Shown: positions 1-8,887 of the stretch, in pieces
Layout of the letters: each line of letters opens with the position of its first letter
Numbering within the stretch: the stretch's first letter is position 1
NCBI GenBank assembly: GCA_025463265.1
Contig: JAOBWH010000163.1
Coordinates: 1-57,654 of the forward strand
Reading direction: 5' to 3'
Length of the DNA: 57,654 nt
From: Ilumatobacteraceae bacterium
Lineage (GTDB): Bacteria > Actinomycetota > Acidimicrobiia > Acidimicrobiales > Iamiaceae
Translations under genes and position numbers: made by a program
Notes under the pieces: generated by a model
What the model saw: the letters and a program-made list of their open reading frames with translations, nothing else
Databases searched by the model: none
Told to the model about the DNA's origin: nothing

Positions 1-201
1 GCCCCCGGTCCCATCGCCACCGACATGCTCGCCGCCACCGGCGACGGTCGCGTCGCCGAGCTGACCGCGCTGGTCCCCGCCGGGCGCCTCGGCGCGCCCG
101 ACGAGGTGGCCGCAGCCATCGCCTTCCTCTGCTCGGACGGTGCCGCGTACATCAACGGCGCCGTCGTCCCCGTCGACGGCGGCCTCGGCATGGGCCACTG
201 A
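1..201 (+). CDS. SDR family oxidoreductase (FabG-like), C-terminal end only
   Basis: The gene enters from the left edge; 66 residues and a TGA are visible. They fit the C-terminus of a short-chain dehydrogenase: a P-G-P-I-x-T-D-M stretch after the catalytic region, then R-L-G-A-P-D-E-V-A, the F-L-C-S-D-G-A-A-Y-I-N-G block, and an ending V-D-G-G. This pattern is typical of 3-oxoacyl-ACP reductases (FabG). The Rossmann glycine motif and the catalytic Tyr/Lys lie outside the window. Acyl carrier protein and ketosynthase genes follow directly, so a role in reducing 3-oxoacyl-ACP during fatty-acid elongation is inferred from context. Confidence 0.85.
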   Translation, partial: APGPIATDMLAATGDGRVAELTALVPAGRLGAPDEVAAAIAFLCSDGAAYINGAVVPVDGGLGMGH

Positions 202-259
202 CCGCGTCCGGCCTCGATCCCCCATCTCACCCCCCAAAGAAACCAAGGAGAACCCCACC

Positions 260-508
260 ATGGAGCGCACCGAGATCCTCGATGCCGTCTACGACGCCTG
301 CGTCGAGATCCTCAAGGTCGACAAGGCCGAGCTGAGCGAGACGACCTCGTTCGCCGACGACCTCGACGCGGACAGCCTCGCCCTCGTCGAGGTGGTGATG
401 CAGCTCGAGGAGCAGTTCGACCTGCGGATCCCCGAGGACGACCTCGACGACGTCGCCACCATCGGGGCCGCGGCCGATGTGGTCGCCACCCACCTCGCGG
501 CGGCGTGA
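260..508 (+). CDS. acpP: Acyl carrier protein
   Basis: An 82-residue acidic protein with the phosphopantetheine attachment motif D-A-D-S-L; the serine carries the prosthetic group. Length and the helix pattern around E-Q-F-D-L-R-I-P match ACPs of type II fatty-acid synthesis. The ATG at 260 is chosen because AAGGAG lies at 245-250 and the ACP fold begins right there; an upstream in-frame extension back to 140 has no ACP character. Its TGA (506-508) overlaps the GTG start of the ketosynthase, so the two are probably translationally coupled. It carries the growing acyl chain between the neighbouring enzymes. Confidence 0.96.
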   Translation: MERTEILDAVYDACVEILKVDKAELSETTSFADDLDADSLALVEVVMQLEEQFDLRIPEDDLDDVATIGAAADVVATHLAAA

Positions 509-1767
509 TCGTGGCACCGGTCGAACCGCGACGCGTCGTCATCACCGGCGTCGGGGCCGTCACCCCCGCCGGCGATGACGCCGCCACCACGTTCGCCACC
601 GCGCTCGCCGGCCGCTCGACGGCCTCGCCCATCGGCACCTGGGACCCGGAGGGCCATCCCGTGCGCTTCGCCGCCCAGATCCCGGACTTCGACCCGGCTG
701 CGGTGATCGCGCCGCGCGACGCCCGCCGGATCGACCGGGTGAGCCAGCTCGGGCTCGTCGCCGCCGAGGAGGCGCTCACCCAGGCGGGCCTCGTCGGGGA
801 CGCCGACGAGGCGGCGATCGACCGGACCCGCGTCGCGGTGGTCGTCGGCTCCGGGGTCGGCGGCATCCTCACCCTCGAGGACCAGATCGAGGTGCGGGTC
901 ACCCGGGGCGTCGAGCGGGTCAGCCCGCTGCTGATCCCGATGATGATGGCCAACGCCACCTCCGGCCTGATCGCCCTGCGCCACGGGTTCCGCGGCTCGG
1001 CGTTCAGCGTGGCCACCGCGTGCGCATCGGGCGCCGACAGCATCGGGACCGGGCTCGACCTGATCCGGGCCGGTCGGGCCGACATCGTGGTGGCCGGCGG
1101 CGCCGAGGCGGCGATCACCCCGACGGCGATGGCCGCCTTCGCCCGGATGGGCGCCCTCAGCACCCGCAACGACGATCCGACCGCCGCCTCCCGCCCCTTC
1201 GACCGGGACCGAGACGGGTTCGTGATGGGCGAGGGCGCCGGCGTGCTCGTGCTCGAAGCCGCCGACCACGCCGCCGGACGGGGCGCCACCGTGCTGGGCG
1301 AGCTCGCCGGCTACGGGTCCACCTGCGACGCCCACCACATCACCGCACCCGACCCCGACGGGGCGGGCGCGGTCGCCTGCATGCTCCAGGCCCTGGCTGA
1401 CGCCGGCCTGGGTCCGGAGGCCATCGGCCACGTCAACGCCCACGGCACGTCGACCCCGCTCAACGATGCAGCCGAGTCGCTCGCCATGGCGAAGGTGTTC
1501 GGCACCCCGCCGCCCACCACGTCGACGAAGGGCGTGACCGGCCACCTCGTGGGGGCGACCGGTGCGGTCGAGGCGATCCTGGCGCTGCTGGCGGCTCGGG
1601 CCGGCACCGTCCCGCCCGTGGCCAACCTGGTGGAGACCGACGTGCCCGCCGACCTGGACCTCGTCCGCGACGCGCCTCGGTCGATCGCCGTGGCGCCGGT
1701 GCTGTCCAACAGCTTCGGCTTCGGCGGCCACAACGCCTCGCTGGTCCTCGTCCCAGCCGGCCGATGA
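505..1767 (+). CDS. fabF: Beta-ketoacyl-ACP synthase II (FabF/KAS II)
   Basis: A 420-residue thiolase-fold condensing enzyme of usual KAS II length. The Cys-His-His triad is visible: Cys173 in T-A-C-A-S-G-A, His313 in N-A-H-G-T-S-T, and His347 in G-V-T-G-H-L-V-G-A-T-G, preceded by Lys342. The C-terminus has the expected N-S-F-G-F-G-G-H-N. It condenses malonyl-ACP with acyl-ACP to elongate the chain by two carbons. The GTG start at 505 overlaps the acpP stop (GTGA). A carboxyltransferase and an enoyl reductase follow on the same strand, giving an FAS II operon. Confidence 0.96.
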   Translation: MIVAPVEPRRVVITGVGAVTPAGDDAATTFATALAGRSTASPIGTWDPEGHPVRFAAQIPDFDPAAVIAPRDARRIDRVSQLGLVAAEEALTQAGLVGDADEAAIDRTRVAVVVGSGVGGILTLEDQIEVRVTRGVERVSPLLIPMMMANATSGLIALRHGFRGSAFSVATACASGADSIGTGLDLIRAGRADIVVAGGAEAAITPTAMAAFARMGALSTRNDDPTAASRPFDRDRDGFVMGEGAGVLVLEAADHAAGRGATVLGELAGYGSTCDAHHITAPDPDGAGAVACMLQALADAGLGPEAIGHVNAHGTSTPLNDAAESLAMAKVFGTPPPTTSTKGVTGHLVGATGAVEAILALLAARAGTVPPVANLVETDVPADLDLVRDAPRSIAVAPVLSNSFGFGGHNASLVLVPAGR

Positions 1768-1780
1768 CCGCCCGACCGCG

Positions 1781-3166
1781 ATGACCGTCCTCGACCCGGT
1801 GGACCGGGCCCGACCGCCCACGCCCATCGGTGCCGACCGGCCCGATGCGGCGTCGGCCGACCTGCGGGAGATCGACGGGCGCACCGTCGCCTTCTTCCAC
1901 CTCGACGGTCGGAGCGAGGACAGCTCGGGTGCGGCCGAAGCCGAGGTCGTCGAGCGGGCCCTCGCCCTGGCCGAGCAGATCGGATGTCCCGTCGTCGGCA
2001 TCGTCCGCTCCGTCGCCGTGGCCCCCGACGGTGTCGACGCCCTCGTCGCCTGGGGGCGGGTGGCCGCCCGCGCCGTCCGGCTGTCGGGTGTGGTGCCGCT
2101 GCTGCTGGCGGTCACCGGCCCGATCCACGGGAGCCTCGCCCCGCTGATCGGCCTGGCGGACCACGTCGTCGTCACGGAGGGGGCCACCGCCTACGTGAAC
2201 GGCCCGACCCCCGTGCGACGCGTCACCGGGCGGACCCTGGACGCCGATGAGCTCGGCGGCGCGGTCGCCCACGCCACCCGGACCGGCGTGGCGTCGCTGA
2301 CCGCCGTCGACGAGGACGACGCGCGGCGCGCCCTGGCCGACCTCCTCGACCACCTGCCCGACCACCACCTCACCGACCCGCCGGTCCGGCCGACCGGCGA
2401 TCCGCCCACCCGGCGCTGCTCGGCCGCGGCAGCCGCCGTCCCCGCCGAAGCGGTGCGGGCCTACGACGTGCGCGCCGTGCTCGACGACGTGTTCGACGCG
2501 GGCACCGTGCTCGAGGTCCACGCCGGCCGGGCCCCGAACATCGTCACCGCCTACGCCCGGCTCGGCGGCCGGTCGGTGGCCGTCGTGGCCAACCAGCCCG
2601 CGGTGCGGGCCGGGACCATCGACATCGACGCCTCGTGCAAGGCGGCGCGCCACGTCCAGGGGGCCGACGCCCTGAGCATCCCCATCATCACGTTCGTGGA
2701 CACCCCGGGGTACGAGCCCGGCCGCGACCTCGAGTGGCGCGGGATGATCCGCCACGGCGCCAAGCTCGTGCACGCCTACGCCGCAGCGACGGTCCCCCGC
2801 CTGGGCGTCATCCTCCGCAAGGCCTACGGCGGCGCCTACATCGTCATGGACTCCCGCACCACCGGGAACGACCTGGTGCTGGCGTGGCCGACCGCCGAGA
2901 TCGCGGTCATGGGCGCCCCCGGAGCGGTGGCGATCCTCCACCGGCGCGAGCTCGACGCCGCCGAGGACGCCGATGCCAGGAGGGCCGAGCTCGAGGATGC
3001 GTACCAGGCCACGTTCCTGTCGCCCCGCATCGCTGCCGAACGCGGGTTGGTCGACCAGGTGATCGATCCCGCCGACACCCGGCGCGTGCTCGGCGCCGCG
3101 CTCGAACGCCTGCGCACCAAGCGGCCCACCCTCCCCGAGCGCCGTCACGCCAACGAACCCCTCTGA
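1781..3166 (+). CDS. Acyl-CoA carboxylase carboxyltransferase (beta-type) subunit, short N-domain
   Basis: A 461-residue carboxyltransferase of the PccB/AccD5 family. The N-domain is recognisable by the stretch around V-T-G-R-T-L-D-A-D-E-L-G-G-A and the following T-G-V-A-S-L-T-A. The C-domain has V-D-T-P-G-Y, the G-A-K-L segment, R-K-A-Y-G-G-A-Y-I-V-M and M-G-A-P-G-A-V. It transfers carboxyl from carboxy-biotin to an acyl-CoA, supplying malonyl-type extender units. Family members are usually about 510-540 residues; roughly the first 60-80 residues of the N-domain are missing or diverged here. The ATG at 1781 lies 13 nt after the fabF stop with no strong ribosome site, so a start further upstream cannot be excluded. 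The biotin carboxylase partner is not in the window. Confidence 0.85.
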   Translation: MTVLDPVDRARPPTPIGADRPDAASADLREIDGRTVAFFHLDGRSEDSSGAAEAEVVERALALAEQIGCPVVGIVRSVAVAPDGVDALVAWGRVAARAVRLSGVVPLLLAVTGPIHGSLAPLIGLADHVVVTEGATAYVNGPTPVRRVTGRTLDADELGGAVAHATRTGVASLTAVDEDDARRALADLLDHLPDHHLTDPPVRPTGDPPTRRCSAAAAAVPAEAVRAYDVRAVLDDVFDAGTVLEVHAGRAPNIVTAYARLGGRSVAVVANQPAVRAGTIDIDASCKAARHVQGADALSIPIITFVDTPGYEPGRDLEWRGMIRHGAKLVHAYAAATVPRLGVILRKAYGGAYIVMDSRTTGNDLVLAWPTAEIAVMGAPGAVAILHRRELDAAEDADARRAELEDAYQATFLSPRIAAERGLVDQVIDPADTRRVLGAALERLRTKRPTLPERRHANEPL

Positions 3167-3204
3167 CCTGATCTCCTTCGACCCCTCCCCCCCCAGGAGC
3201 CTCC

Positions 3205-3996
3205 GTGCTGCTTGCCGACCGAACCGTCCTGGTGACGGGCGTCCTCACCCCGTCGTCGATCGCGTTCACGTGCGCCCGGCTGGCGCAGGAGCAGGGCGCC
3301 ACCGTCATCCTCAGCTCCTTCGGCCGGGCCCGCTCGCTCACCGAGCGCGCTGCCCGGCGCCTGCCCGTGACGCCACCCGTCGTCGACCTCGACGTGACGA
3401 GCGAGGCGGACCTCGCCGGGCTCGCCGCCCGCCTGACCGACCACCTGGCCGGTCACGCCGACCGTCTCGACGGTGTGGTCCACGCCATCGGCTTCGCCCC
3501 CGAACCGTGCCTCGGCCAGGACGACGGGCTGTTCGCCGCCGGGTGGGACGAGGTGGCCACGGCGTTGCGGGTGTCGGCCTACTCGCTCCCCGCACTGGCC
3601 AAGGCCGTCCGGCCGCTGCTGCGCCCGGGGGCGTCGATCGTCGGCCTCGACTTCGACGCCACGGTCGCCTGGCCCGCCTACGACTGGATGGGCGTGGCCA
3701 AGGCGGCCCTCGAATCCGCCTCCCGGTACCTGGCACGGGACCTCGGCCCCGACGGTGTCCGGGTGAACCTGGTGGCCGCCGGGCCGATCCGCACGGTCGC
3801 CGCCCGGGGCATCCCCGGCTTCGCCGACATCGAGCAGGTCTGGTCCGAGCGCGCCCCGCTCGGCTGGGACGTCGACGATCCCGAGCCCGCGGCGCGCGCC
3901 GTGGTCGCCCTCCTGTCGGACTGGTTCCCCGCCACCACCGGCGAGATCCTCCACGTCGACGGTGGCGTCCACGCCGTCGGGGCCGCCATCCGCTGA
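3205..3996 (+). CDS. fabI: Enoyl-ACP reductase, InhA-like FabI
   Basis: A 263-residue SDR whose motifs match mycobacterial InhA more than classical FabI. The N-terminus reads T-G-V-L-T-P-S-S-I-A-F, the catalytic block is Y159-D-W-M-G-V-A-K166-A-A-L-E-S, and then N-L-V-A-A-G-P-I-R-T. InhA uses Tyr158 and Lys165 in the same spacing. It reduces trans-2-enoyl-ACP with NADH, the last step of each elongation cycle. GTG at 3205 is chosen for the AGGAG at 3195-3199. It closes the FAS II cluster. The InhA-type active site suggests, without proof, that InhA-directed inhibitors might bind. Confidence 0.93.
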   Translation: MLLADRTVLVTGVLTPSSIAFTCARLAQEQGATVILSSFGRARSLTERAARRLPVTPPVVDLDVTSEADLAGLAARLTDHLAGHADRLDGVVHAIGFAPEPCLGQDDGLFAAGWDEVATALRVSAYSLPALAKAVRPLLRPGASIVGLDFDATVAWPAYDWMGVAKAALESASRYLARDLGPDGVRVNLVAAGPIRTVAARGIPGFADIEQVWSERAPLGWDVDDPEPAARAVVALLSDWFPATTGEILHVDGGVHAVGAAIR

Positions 3997-4088
3997 CCGC
4001 CTGACCGGCCCCCGAATGCCGGACCAGGCGATTCCTGGAACACTGTCCCGATCGGCCGAGGGCGGCCGGGTGAACAACGGGAGGGCCC

Positions 4089-5483
4089 ATGGGCCAGCAC
4101 GACCACGACGGGGATCAGGCGCGCATCGCCGCACTGGAGAACGAGCTGACCGAGGTGCGCCAGCTGCTGGGCGAGCTGCGCGCCGAGCTGCGAGGCGGTA
4201 CCACCGTGCCGGTGTCGCTGCCCGTGCCCCGTTCCGCCCCGGCTGCGGCGTCGGCACCCGCACCCGCCGAGGTGGCCACGGGGACCGCATCGAGGGCCGG
4301 GTCGGTGAGCCGGCGCGGGCTGGTGGTCGGTGCCGCTGGCGCGCTCGCCGCCGGAGCGGCGGCGGCGGTCGCCACGTCGACCCCTGCCGCCGCCAACGGG
4401 CAGGGCCAGTCCTGGACGCTGGGCGCCCAGAACAACTGCACCACCACGACCACGCTGTACTCGACCAACGTCGACCCCACCCTCATGATCACCAGCTTCG
4501 GCAACGACGGCAGCAACGCCGCCCAGTTCTACGTGCACGACGCCAACGGGTCCGGGGCCGTCACCCACCACGAGACCGCAGGCCTCGGCCCGGCGGCCGA
4601 GTTCATCAACCAGAACGCCAACAACACCACCCCGACCGTCAACGTCCAGACCGACGGCAAGGGGCCGGCCGGCACGTTCGTCCAGAGCAGCACGGCCAGC
4701 AACTCCAACGCCCTCGGTGTCCTCACCAACGGCACCGGCAACGCGTTCAGCGCCTCGGCCAAGGGCGGCAACGCTGCCTTCCTGGCCGCCACGGGAACCA
4801 ACGCCGCGCTGTTCGTGACCATGAGCGGGGGCGGCAACGGTGCGTTCATCAACCACACCAACACCACCACCGGGAACCCGGGCGCCTTCGTCCAGGTGGC
4901 CGGTCCGGCCCCGGCCATCCGAGCCAAGGGCCCGGTCACCAACCTCAACCTCTGGCCGCGGACCGGCGGTGGCGCCCCCACCGCCGACACCGCCGGCCAC
5001 GGCGCCGGTGACCTGGTCGAGGACGCCGCCGGCAACCTCTGGATCTGCGTCGGCGGCGGCACGCCTGGGCAGTGGCGCAAGCTGGCCGGGCCCGCCACCG
5101 CCGGCGCGCTCCACGTCCTCCCCTCCCCGGTGCGGGTCTACGACTCCCGGCCCGGCTCCACGCCGGCGGTCGGTGAGAAGACGAAGCTCGACAAGGGCGT
5201 GAACCGGGCCATCGACCTCACCGTCAACAGCTCCGGCGTGCCCAAGGACGCAACCGCCGCCATGGTGAACCTGCTCATCGTCGGCGCCTCGCCCGGCGAC
5301 GCCAACTTCACCCTCTGGAAGAACGGGGTGGCCAAGCCGTCGTCGAACACGATGGTCTGGGGCGGCAGCGTGGGCCGGTTCTCGACCCTCGCGGTGACGG
5401 CGCTGGACTCCGCCGGCCGGGCCCAGGTCGCCACCAGCGTCCGGACCGACGTCGTCCTCGACGTCGTCGGCTACTACCGCTGA
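4089..5483 (+). CDS. Exported protein, late twin-arginine signal and C-terminal VVGYY domain
   Basis: A 464-residue protein of unknown function. Residues 10-36 look like a coiled coil (I-A-A-L-E-N-E-L-T-E-V). A Pro/Ala linker follows, then S-R-R-G-L-V-V-G-A-A-G-A-L with the twin arginines only at 75-76, an alanine-rich hydrophobic stretch and a T-P-A-A-A-N cleavage-like site. The mature part is Asn/Thr/Gly-rich and repetitive (F-I-N-Q-N, F-I-N-H-T). The last 110 residues, starting R-V-Y-D-S-R-P-G-S and ending V-V-L-D-V-V-G-Y-Y, resemble a beta-rich domain common on actinobacterial surface proteins. GGGAGGG precedes the ATG. Tat export is inferred; the roughly 74-residue n-region is odd. Confidence 0.75.
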   Translation: MGQHDHDGDQARIAALENELTEVRQLLGELRAELRGGTTVPVSLPVPRSAPAAASAPAPAEVATGTASRAGSVSRRGLVVGAAGALAAGAAAAVATSTPAAANGQGQSWTLGAQNNCTTTTTLYSTNVDPTLMITSFGNDGSNAAQFYVHDANGSGAVTHHETAGLGPAAEFINQNANNTTPTVNVQTDGKGPAGTFVQSSTASNSNALGVLTNGTGNAFSASAKGGNAAFLAATGTNAALFVTMSGGGNGAFINHTNTTTGNPGAFVQVAGPAPAIRAKGPVTNLNLWPRTGGGAPTADTAGHGAGDLVEDAAGNLWICVGGGTPGQWRKLAGPATAGALHVLPSPVRVYDSRPGSTPAVGEKTKLDKGVNRAIDLTVNSSGVPKDATAAMVNLLIVGASPGDANFTLWKNGVAKPSSNTMVWGGSVGRFSTLAVTALDSAGRAQVATSVRTDVVLDVVGYYR

Positions 5484-5606
5484 GCCCGAGACCGGTCGGT
5501 TCGTCGGACGCCCCCCATGGACGTCTGACCGCCTCCCTGCTGAGCGGTGCACCCGTGGCCGCTCGATCCGGAGGGTTGCGGACCGGGTGCACGGGAAGAG
5601 ACACGT

Positions 5607-6584
5607 GTGAACGTCGTGGAACGGTCGATGCACCACATCGATGCCTGGCAGCAGAGGTCACCGTGGGCGTCGCCGGCCTTCGGGGTCATCCGCAAGTTCG
5701 GCGACGACCGCGGGCCATCGCTCGCCGCCCTGCTCACCTACTACAGCTTCCTGGCGCTGTTCCCCATGCTGCTCGTGATGGCCACAATCCTCGGGTACAT
5801 CGGCAACGAGCGGATCGCCCAGTCGGTCCTGGGGTCCGCCCTCGAGCAGTTCCCCGTCGTGGGGGAGCAGCTCGGCCGGGACGCAGCGCAGCCGTTGCAC
5901 GGGAGCCCGCTGGCGCTGACGGTCGGTATCGTCGGATCGCTGTACGGCTCGCTCGGCGCCACCCAGGTGGCACAGCGGATCATGGCCGACGTGTGGAACG
6001 TCCCGAACGTCGTGAGGCCCGGCTTCGTCCCGCGGCTGGGGCGCAGCCTCGGCGTGCTCGGCCTGTTGGCGCTCGCCACCGTGGTCGGCGCCGGAGCGGG
6101 GCTGGTCACCGGATCCGTCGACACCACCCTGCTGGCCCGCACCGGAACCCTCCTCCTGGTCACCGCGATCCACGTGGTCTTCTTCGCGCTGATCCTCCGC
6201 GTGCTGACCCCCAAGCAGGTGCCGAGCCGTGATCTCAGGGCCGGCTCGGTGGTGGGCGGGGTCGGCTACACGGCGCTGCTCGCCATCGGGAGCGCGCTCG
6301 TGCAGCACCAGCTCCGCCATGCCGAGGCCCTGTACGGCCAGTTCGGGTTCGTCCTCGGCCTGCTGGGCTGGCTCTACCTCCTGGCCCAGCTCGCCATCTA
6401 CGCCGGCGAGATCAACGTCGTGCTCAAGCGCCGCCTCTGGCCCCGAAGCCTGATCCAGCCGCCGTTGACCCGAGCCGACGAGGAGGTCCTGAGCGCGATC
6501 GCGCAACAAGAAGAGCGTCGCCCCGAGCAGACCGTGGCCGTCGCCTTCGAGTCCCCACCACCGGACGACGGCGGCGACCCCTGA
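5607..6584 (+). CDS. YihY/BrkB-family integral membrane protein
   Basis: A 325-residue membrane protein with about six hydrophobic segments. The family signature is clear: L-A-A-L-L-T-Y-Y-S-F-L-A-L-F-P near the N-terminus, G-S-L-Y-G-S-L-G-A-T, and F-G-F-V-L-G-L-L-G-W-L-Y before the last helix and A-G-E-I-N. Family members are inner-membrane proteins of uncertain transport function; the old ribonuclease BN label is considered an error. GTG at 5607 is preferred because GGGAAGAG lies at 5593-5600; an upstream in-frame GTG at 5547 would add 20 hydrophilic residues. The cytoplasmic tail is acidic and proline-rich. Confidence 0.9.
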   Translation: MNVVERSMHHIDAWQQRSPWASPAFGVIRKFGDDRGPSLAALLTYYSFLALFPMLLVMATILGYIGNERIAQSVLGSALEQFPVVGEQLGRDAAQPLHGSPLALTVGIVGSLYGSLGATQVAQRIMADVWNVPNVVRPGFVPRLGRSLGVLGLLALATVVGAGAGLVTGSVDTTLLARTGTLLLVTAIHVVFFALILRVLTPKQVPSRDLRAGSVVGGVGYTALLAIGSALVQHQLRHAEALYGQFGFVLGLLGWLYLLAQLAIYAGEINVVLKRRLWPRSLIQPPLTRADEEVLSAIAQQEERRPEQTVAVAFESPPPDDGGDP

Positions 6585-6645
6585 CCCCGGCTCCAAGGCT
6601 GTCCGGTAGGGTCTCGACGCACTGCTGAGCGGGGAGGCTGGGCGG

Positions 6646-8129
6646 ATGAGCGGACAGTGGAGCGCCGACCCGACGGGTCGGCATCAAGAGCGATTCCGCG
6701 ACGACGGCGTCTGGACGGCGCGCGTCCGCGATCGCGGCGTCGAGAACGAGGACGCGATCGGGATGGCGACACTGGGCCCGGCGGCTCCCGCAGCGACACC
6801 CGCCTTCGGTCGCATCGGACCGGCGTCGCCGCCCCGACTGGTGGAACCTGCGCCCGGAGCTCCGACCGGTCCGAGCGATCCCACCGACCCCACGCTGCTC
6901 ACCCCGATCTTCATCCCGCCGGAGGTGCCCCCAGAGGCGCCGGCGGTGGCGGAGACAGCCGCCGTCGCCGCGGTGCCCGCCACGTCCTCCCGCCGGTCGA
7001 TCGTCATCGGCATCGGCGTCGCGGCGGTCGTCGTGCTCGTCGCCGTGGCTGTCGCCCTGTTCGCCACCGGCGGATCCGACGAAGCGGCGGTCGAGGAACC
7101 GAAGGAGCCCAAGGCGGTGAACCCGACCGTCCCCCTCCGGGCCGGCGAGACCGCCGTGACCGAGTCGCTCGCCAACTTCGACCGTGCATCGACCTGGCAG
7201 GCGTGGACGACGCAGCCGTCAAGGCGCTCGTCGGCATCGCCGCCATCGATGATCAGGTCGAAGACGTCAAGCGGATCAAGAGCCCAGCCGCCCGGGACGC
7301 CACCGAAGAGGCACTGGCCCACGAGCGCGAGCTCCTGGTGGCCCTCGGGGGCCTGCAGGGGTACACCGGCGAGAACTTCCAGCAATGGGTCCTCTTGTCG
7401 GTGACGGCGCAGCGCAGCACCGATGCCCTCCAGGTGCAGCTGGACCGGCTCAGCGAGCTCGGCGTGTACACCCCGAAGACGGACCTGGTCGACGGGGCCA
7501 ACGCCACGCGATCGGCGGTCGAGACCAACCTGCGTGCCATCGACACCAAGCTCACGGCTTGGAAGGCCGAGACCGATCGGATCCAGGCGTCCAAGGCGGC
7601 CGAGCTCTCCACCCTGGACTCCTACGCATCAGCGGTGCGGGCGCAGGCGTCGCGCTACTCGAGCCTCCGCCGCACGATGCAGCAGTTCGTCGACCGGGTG
7701 GACACCGTGGGCGTCACCTTCGAGGAGGCCTACACCGCGCTCGCCGACGCTGTGTCGCAGCGCAGCTCGGTGCGGACCAACCTGGCTGGCGTGAGCCCGC
7801 CCGCCGCCGCGGCGGCCGCCCACAACGGCCTGCTCAGCGTGCTCGACACGGCCGTGAGCGCCGTGAGCGACGCCACCGACGGGATCCGGCAGTACCAGTC
7901 GACGAGCTACTACGACTCGTCCTACTACTGCGACGACGGGGGCTACTACGAGTGCGACACGAGCTACCGCGTGTACTACAAGGACACGCCCGGATGGCAG
8001 ACGTTCGTGGCCAAGTCGGACTCGATCACCAGCACCTACGACGACGCCCTGCGCGCCTGGGAGAGCGCCGTCGCCACCGAACGGGCACGGATCGACGCAA
8101 TTCCCCTCCCCCCGAAACCTGCCGTCTGA
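6646..8129 (+). pseudogene. DUF2510-type membrane-anchored protein, broken by a frameshift
   Basis: Two overlapping frames together encode one protein of about 494 residues. The first frame (ATG 6646) has an N-terminal DUF2510-like motif (W-S-A-D-P-T-G-R-H, W-T-A-R-V-R-D), a Pro/Ala linker, and one transmembrane helix near residues 121-145. Coding sense then passes to the frame one base back near 7182-7185 and runs to 8129. The second part is helical and polar, with a Tyr-rich patch (S-Y-Y-D-S-S-Y-Y-C-D-D) near 7905-7980. Third-position G+C is high on both sides of the junction, so one base is probably missing, either a real mutation or a sequence error. TAGGGT at 6607-6612 and GGGGAGG upstream look like intact signals. 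Function unknown. Confidence 0.75.
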
Positions 8130-8161
8130 CCGTCGGCCTCGGCCGAGGACTCCAACGGCCG

Positions 8162-8887
8162 TCAAGGATCCCGGGTCGTTGCTCGGGATGCTCGGAAGGA
8201 CGCGGAGGACAGGGTCACCACCTCGGCCACGCCACGGACGATGGCCGAAGGCGGAGGGGATCCCTCGGCCCCTTCGGTGCCACGGCGAGGCGCCGGACGA
8301 GGGCCGAGCAGTGCGATCGCGGGAGCGAGCAGGGCGTGGACCAACAGGAACCCAGCGACGCCGGGCCGACTCCGACCAGCTGCGGCGTGCGCCCGGGCGA
8401 GCTGGGCGAGGTTGGCTCCCCTCACCGGCGTGACGATCACGAGCGGGCGCGGGCCCGCAACGCATCGGAGCTGCTCGAGGGCTCGAACGGGGTCCTCGGT
8501 CACGTGGATCACGTGGACCGCGAGCACCACGCCCCCGCGACCGAGGGCCTCATCGACGAGATCCGGGGTGAGCTCCTCGATGGCGTGGGCGCTGACCGGC
8601 ACCTGCGGGCAGCGCTCCTGGAACCGTCGGCGCATCGCCGCGGCGGGCTCGGTCGCCACCACTCGCCGACCGTGGCGTGCCAGGCGCTGCGCCACCAGGC
8701 CGGTCCCGGCCCCGACCTCGAGGACGGGCTCGCCAGGCTCGATCGACGCCTCCACCGCCGCCACCACCTCATCGGTGAGCGGCGCGTCCCAGAGAGCGTC
8801 GTACGCCAGCGCGTAGATCGTCCAGAACGCCCGCTGGCGCCATGCCGTTGCGCGCCCCGGGCGACGGCGGTTGCTCCGTTGCGTCAC
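8162..8887 (-). CDS. Class I SAM-dependent methyltransferase
   Basis: A 241-residue protein with motif I V-L-E-V-G-A-G-T-G, an acidic post-I region V-V-A-T-E-P, and the downstream V-V-L-A-V-H-V-I-H-V-T-E-D-P segment typical of Methyltransf_11/25 enzymes. It should transfer methyl from S-adenosylmethionine; the substrate cannot be told. The GTG at 8887 overlaps the TGA of the upstream DUF2510 gene as GTGA, so the two are coupled. The last 60 residues are arginine/proline-rich and diverged. It converges with the gene ending at 8129; a perfect CCTCGGCCGAGG palindrome lies between them. Confidence 0.85.
   Translation of the reverse strand: MTQRSNRRRPGRATAWRQRAFWTIYALAYDALWDAPLTDEVVAAVEASIEPGEPVLEVGAGTGLVAQRLARHGRRVVATEPAAAMRRRFQERCPQVPVSAHAIEELTPDLVDEALGRGGVVLAVHVIHVTEDPVRALEQLRCVAGPRPLVIVTPVRGANLAQLARAHAAAGRSRPGVAGFLLVHALLAPAIALLGPRPAPRRGTEGAEGSPPPSAIVRGVAEVVTLSSASFRASRATTRDP

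Noticed and set aside
7170-7200. Programmed -1 frameshift in the DUF2510-type gene
   Set aside because: No X-XXY-YYZ slippery heptamer or clear downstream stem is present; a lost base is simpler.
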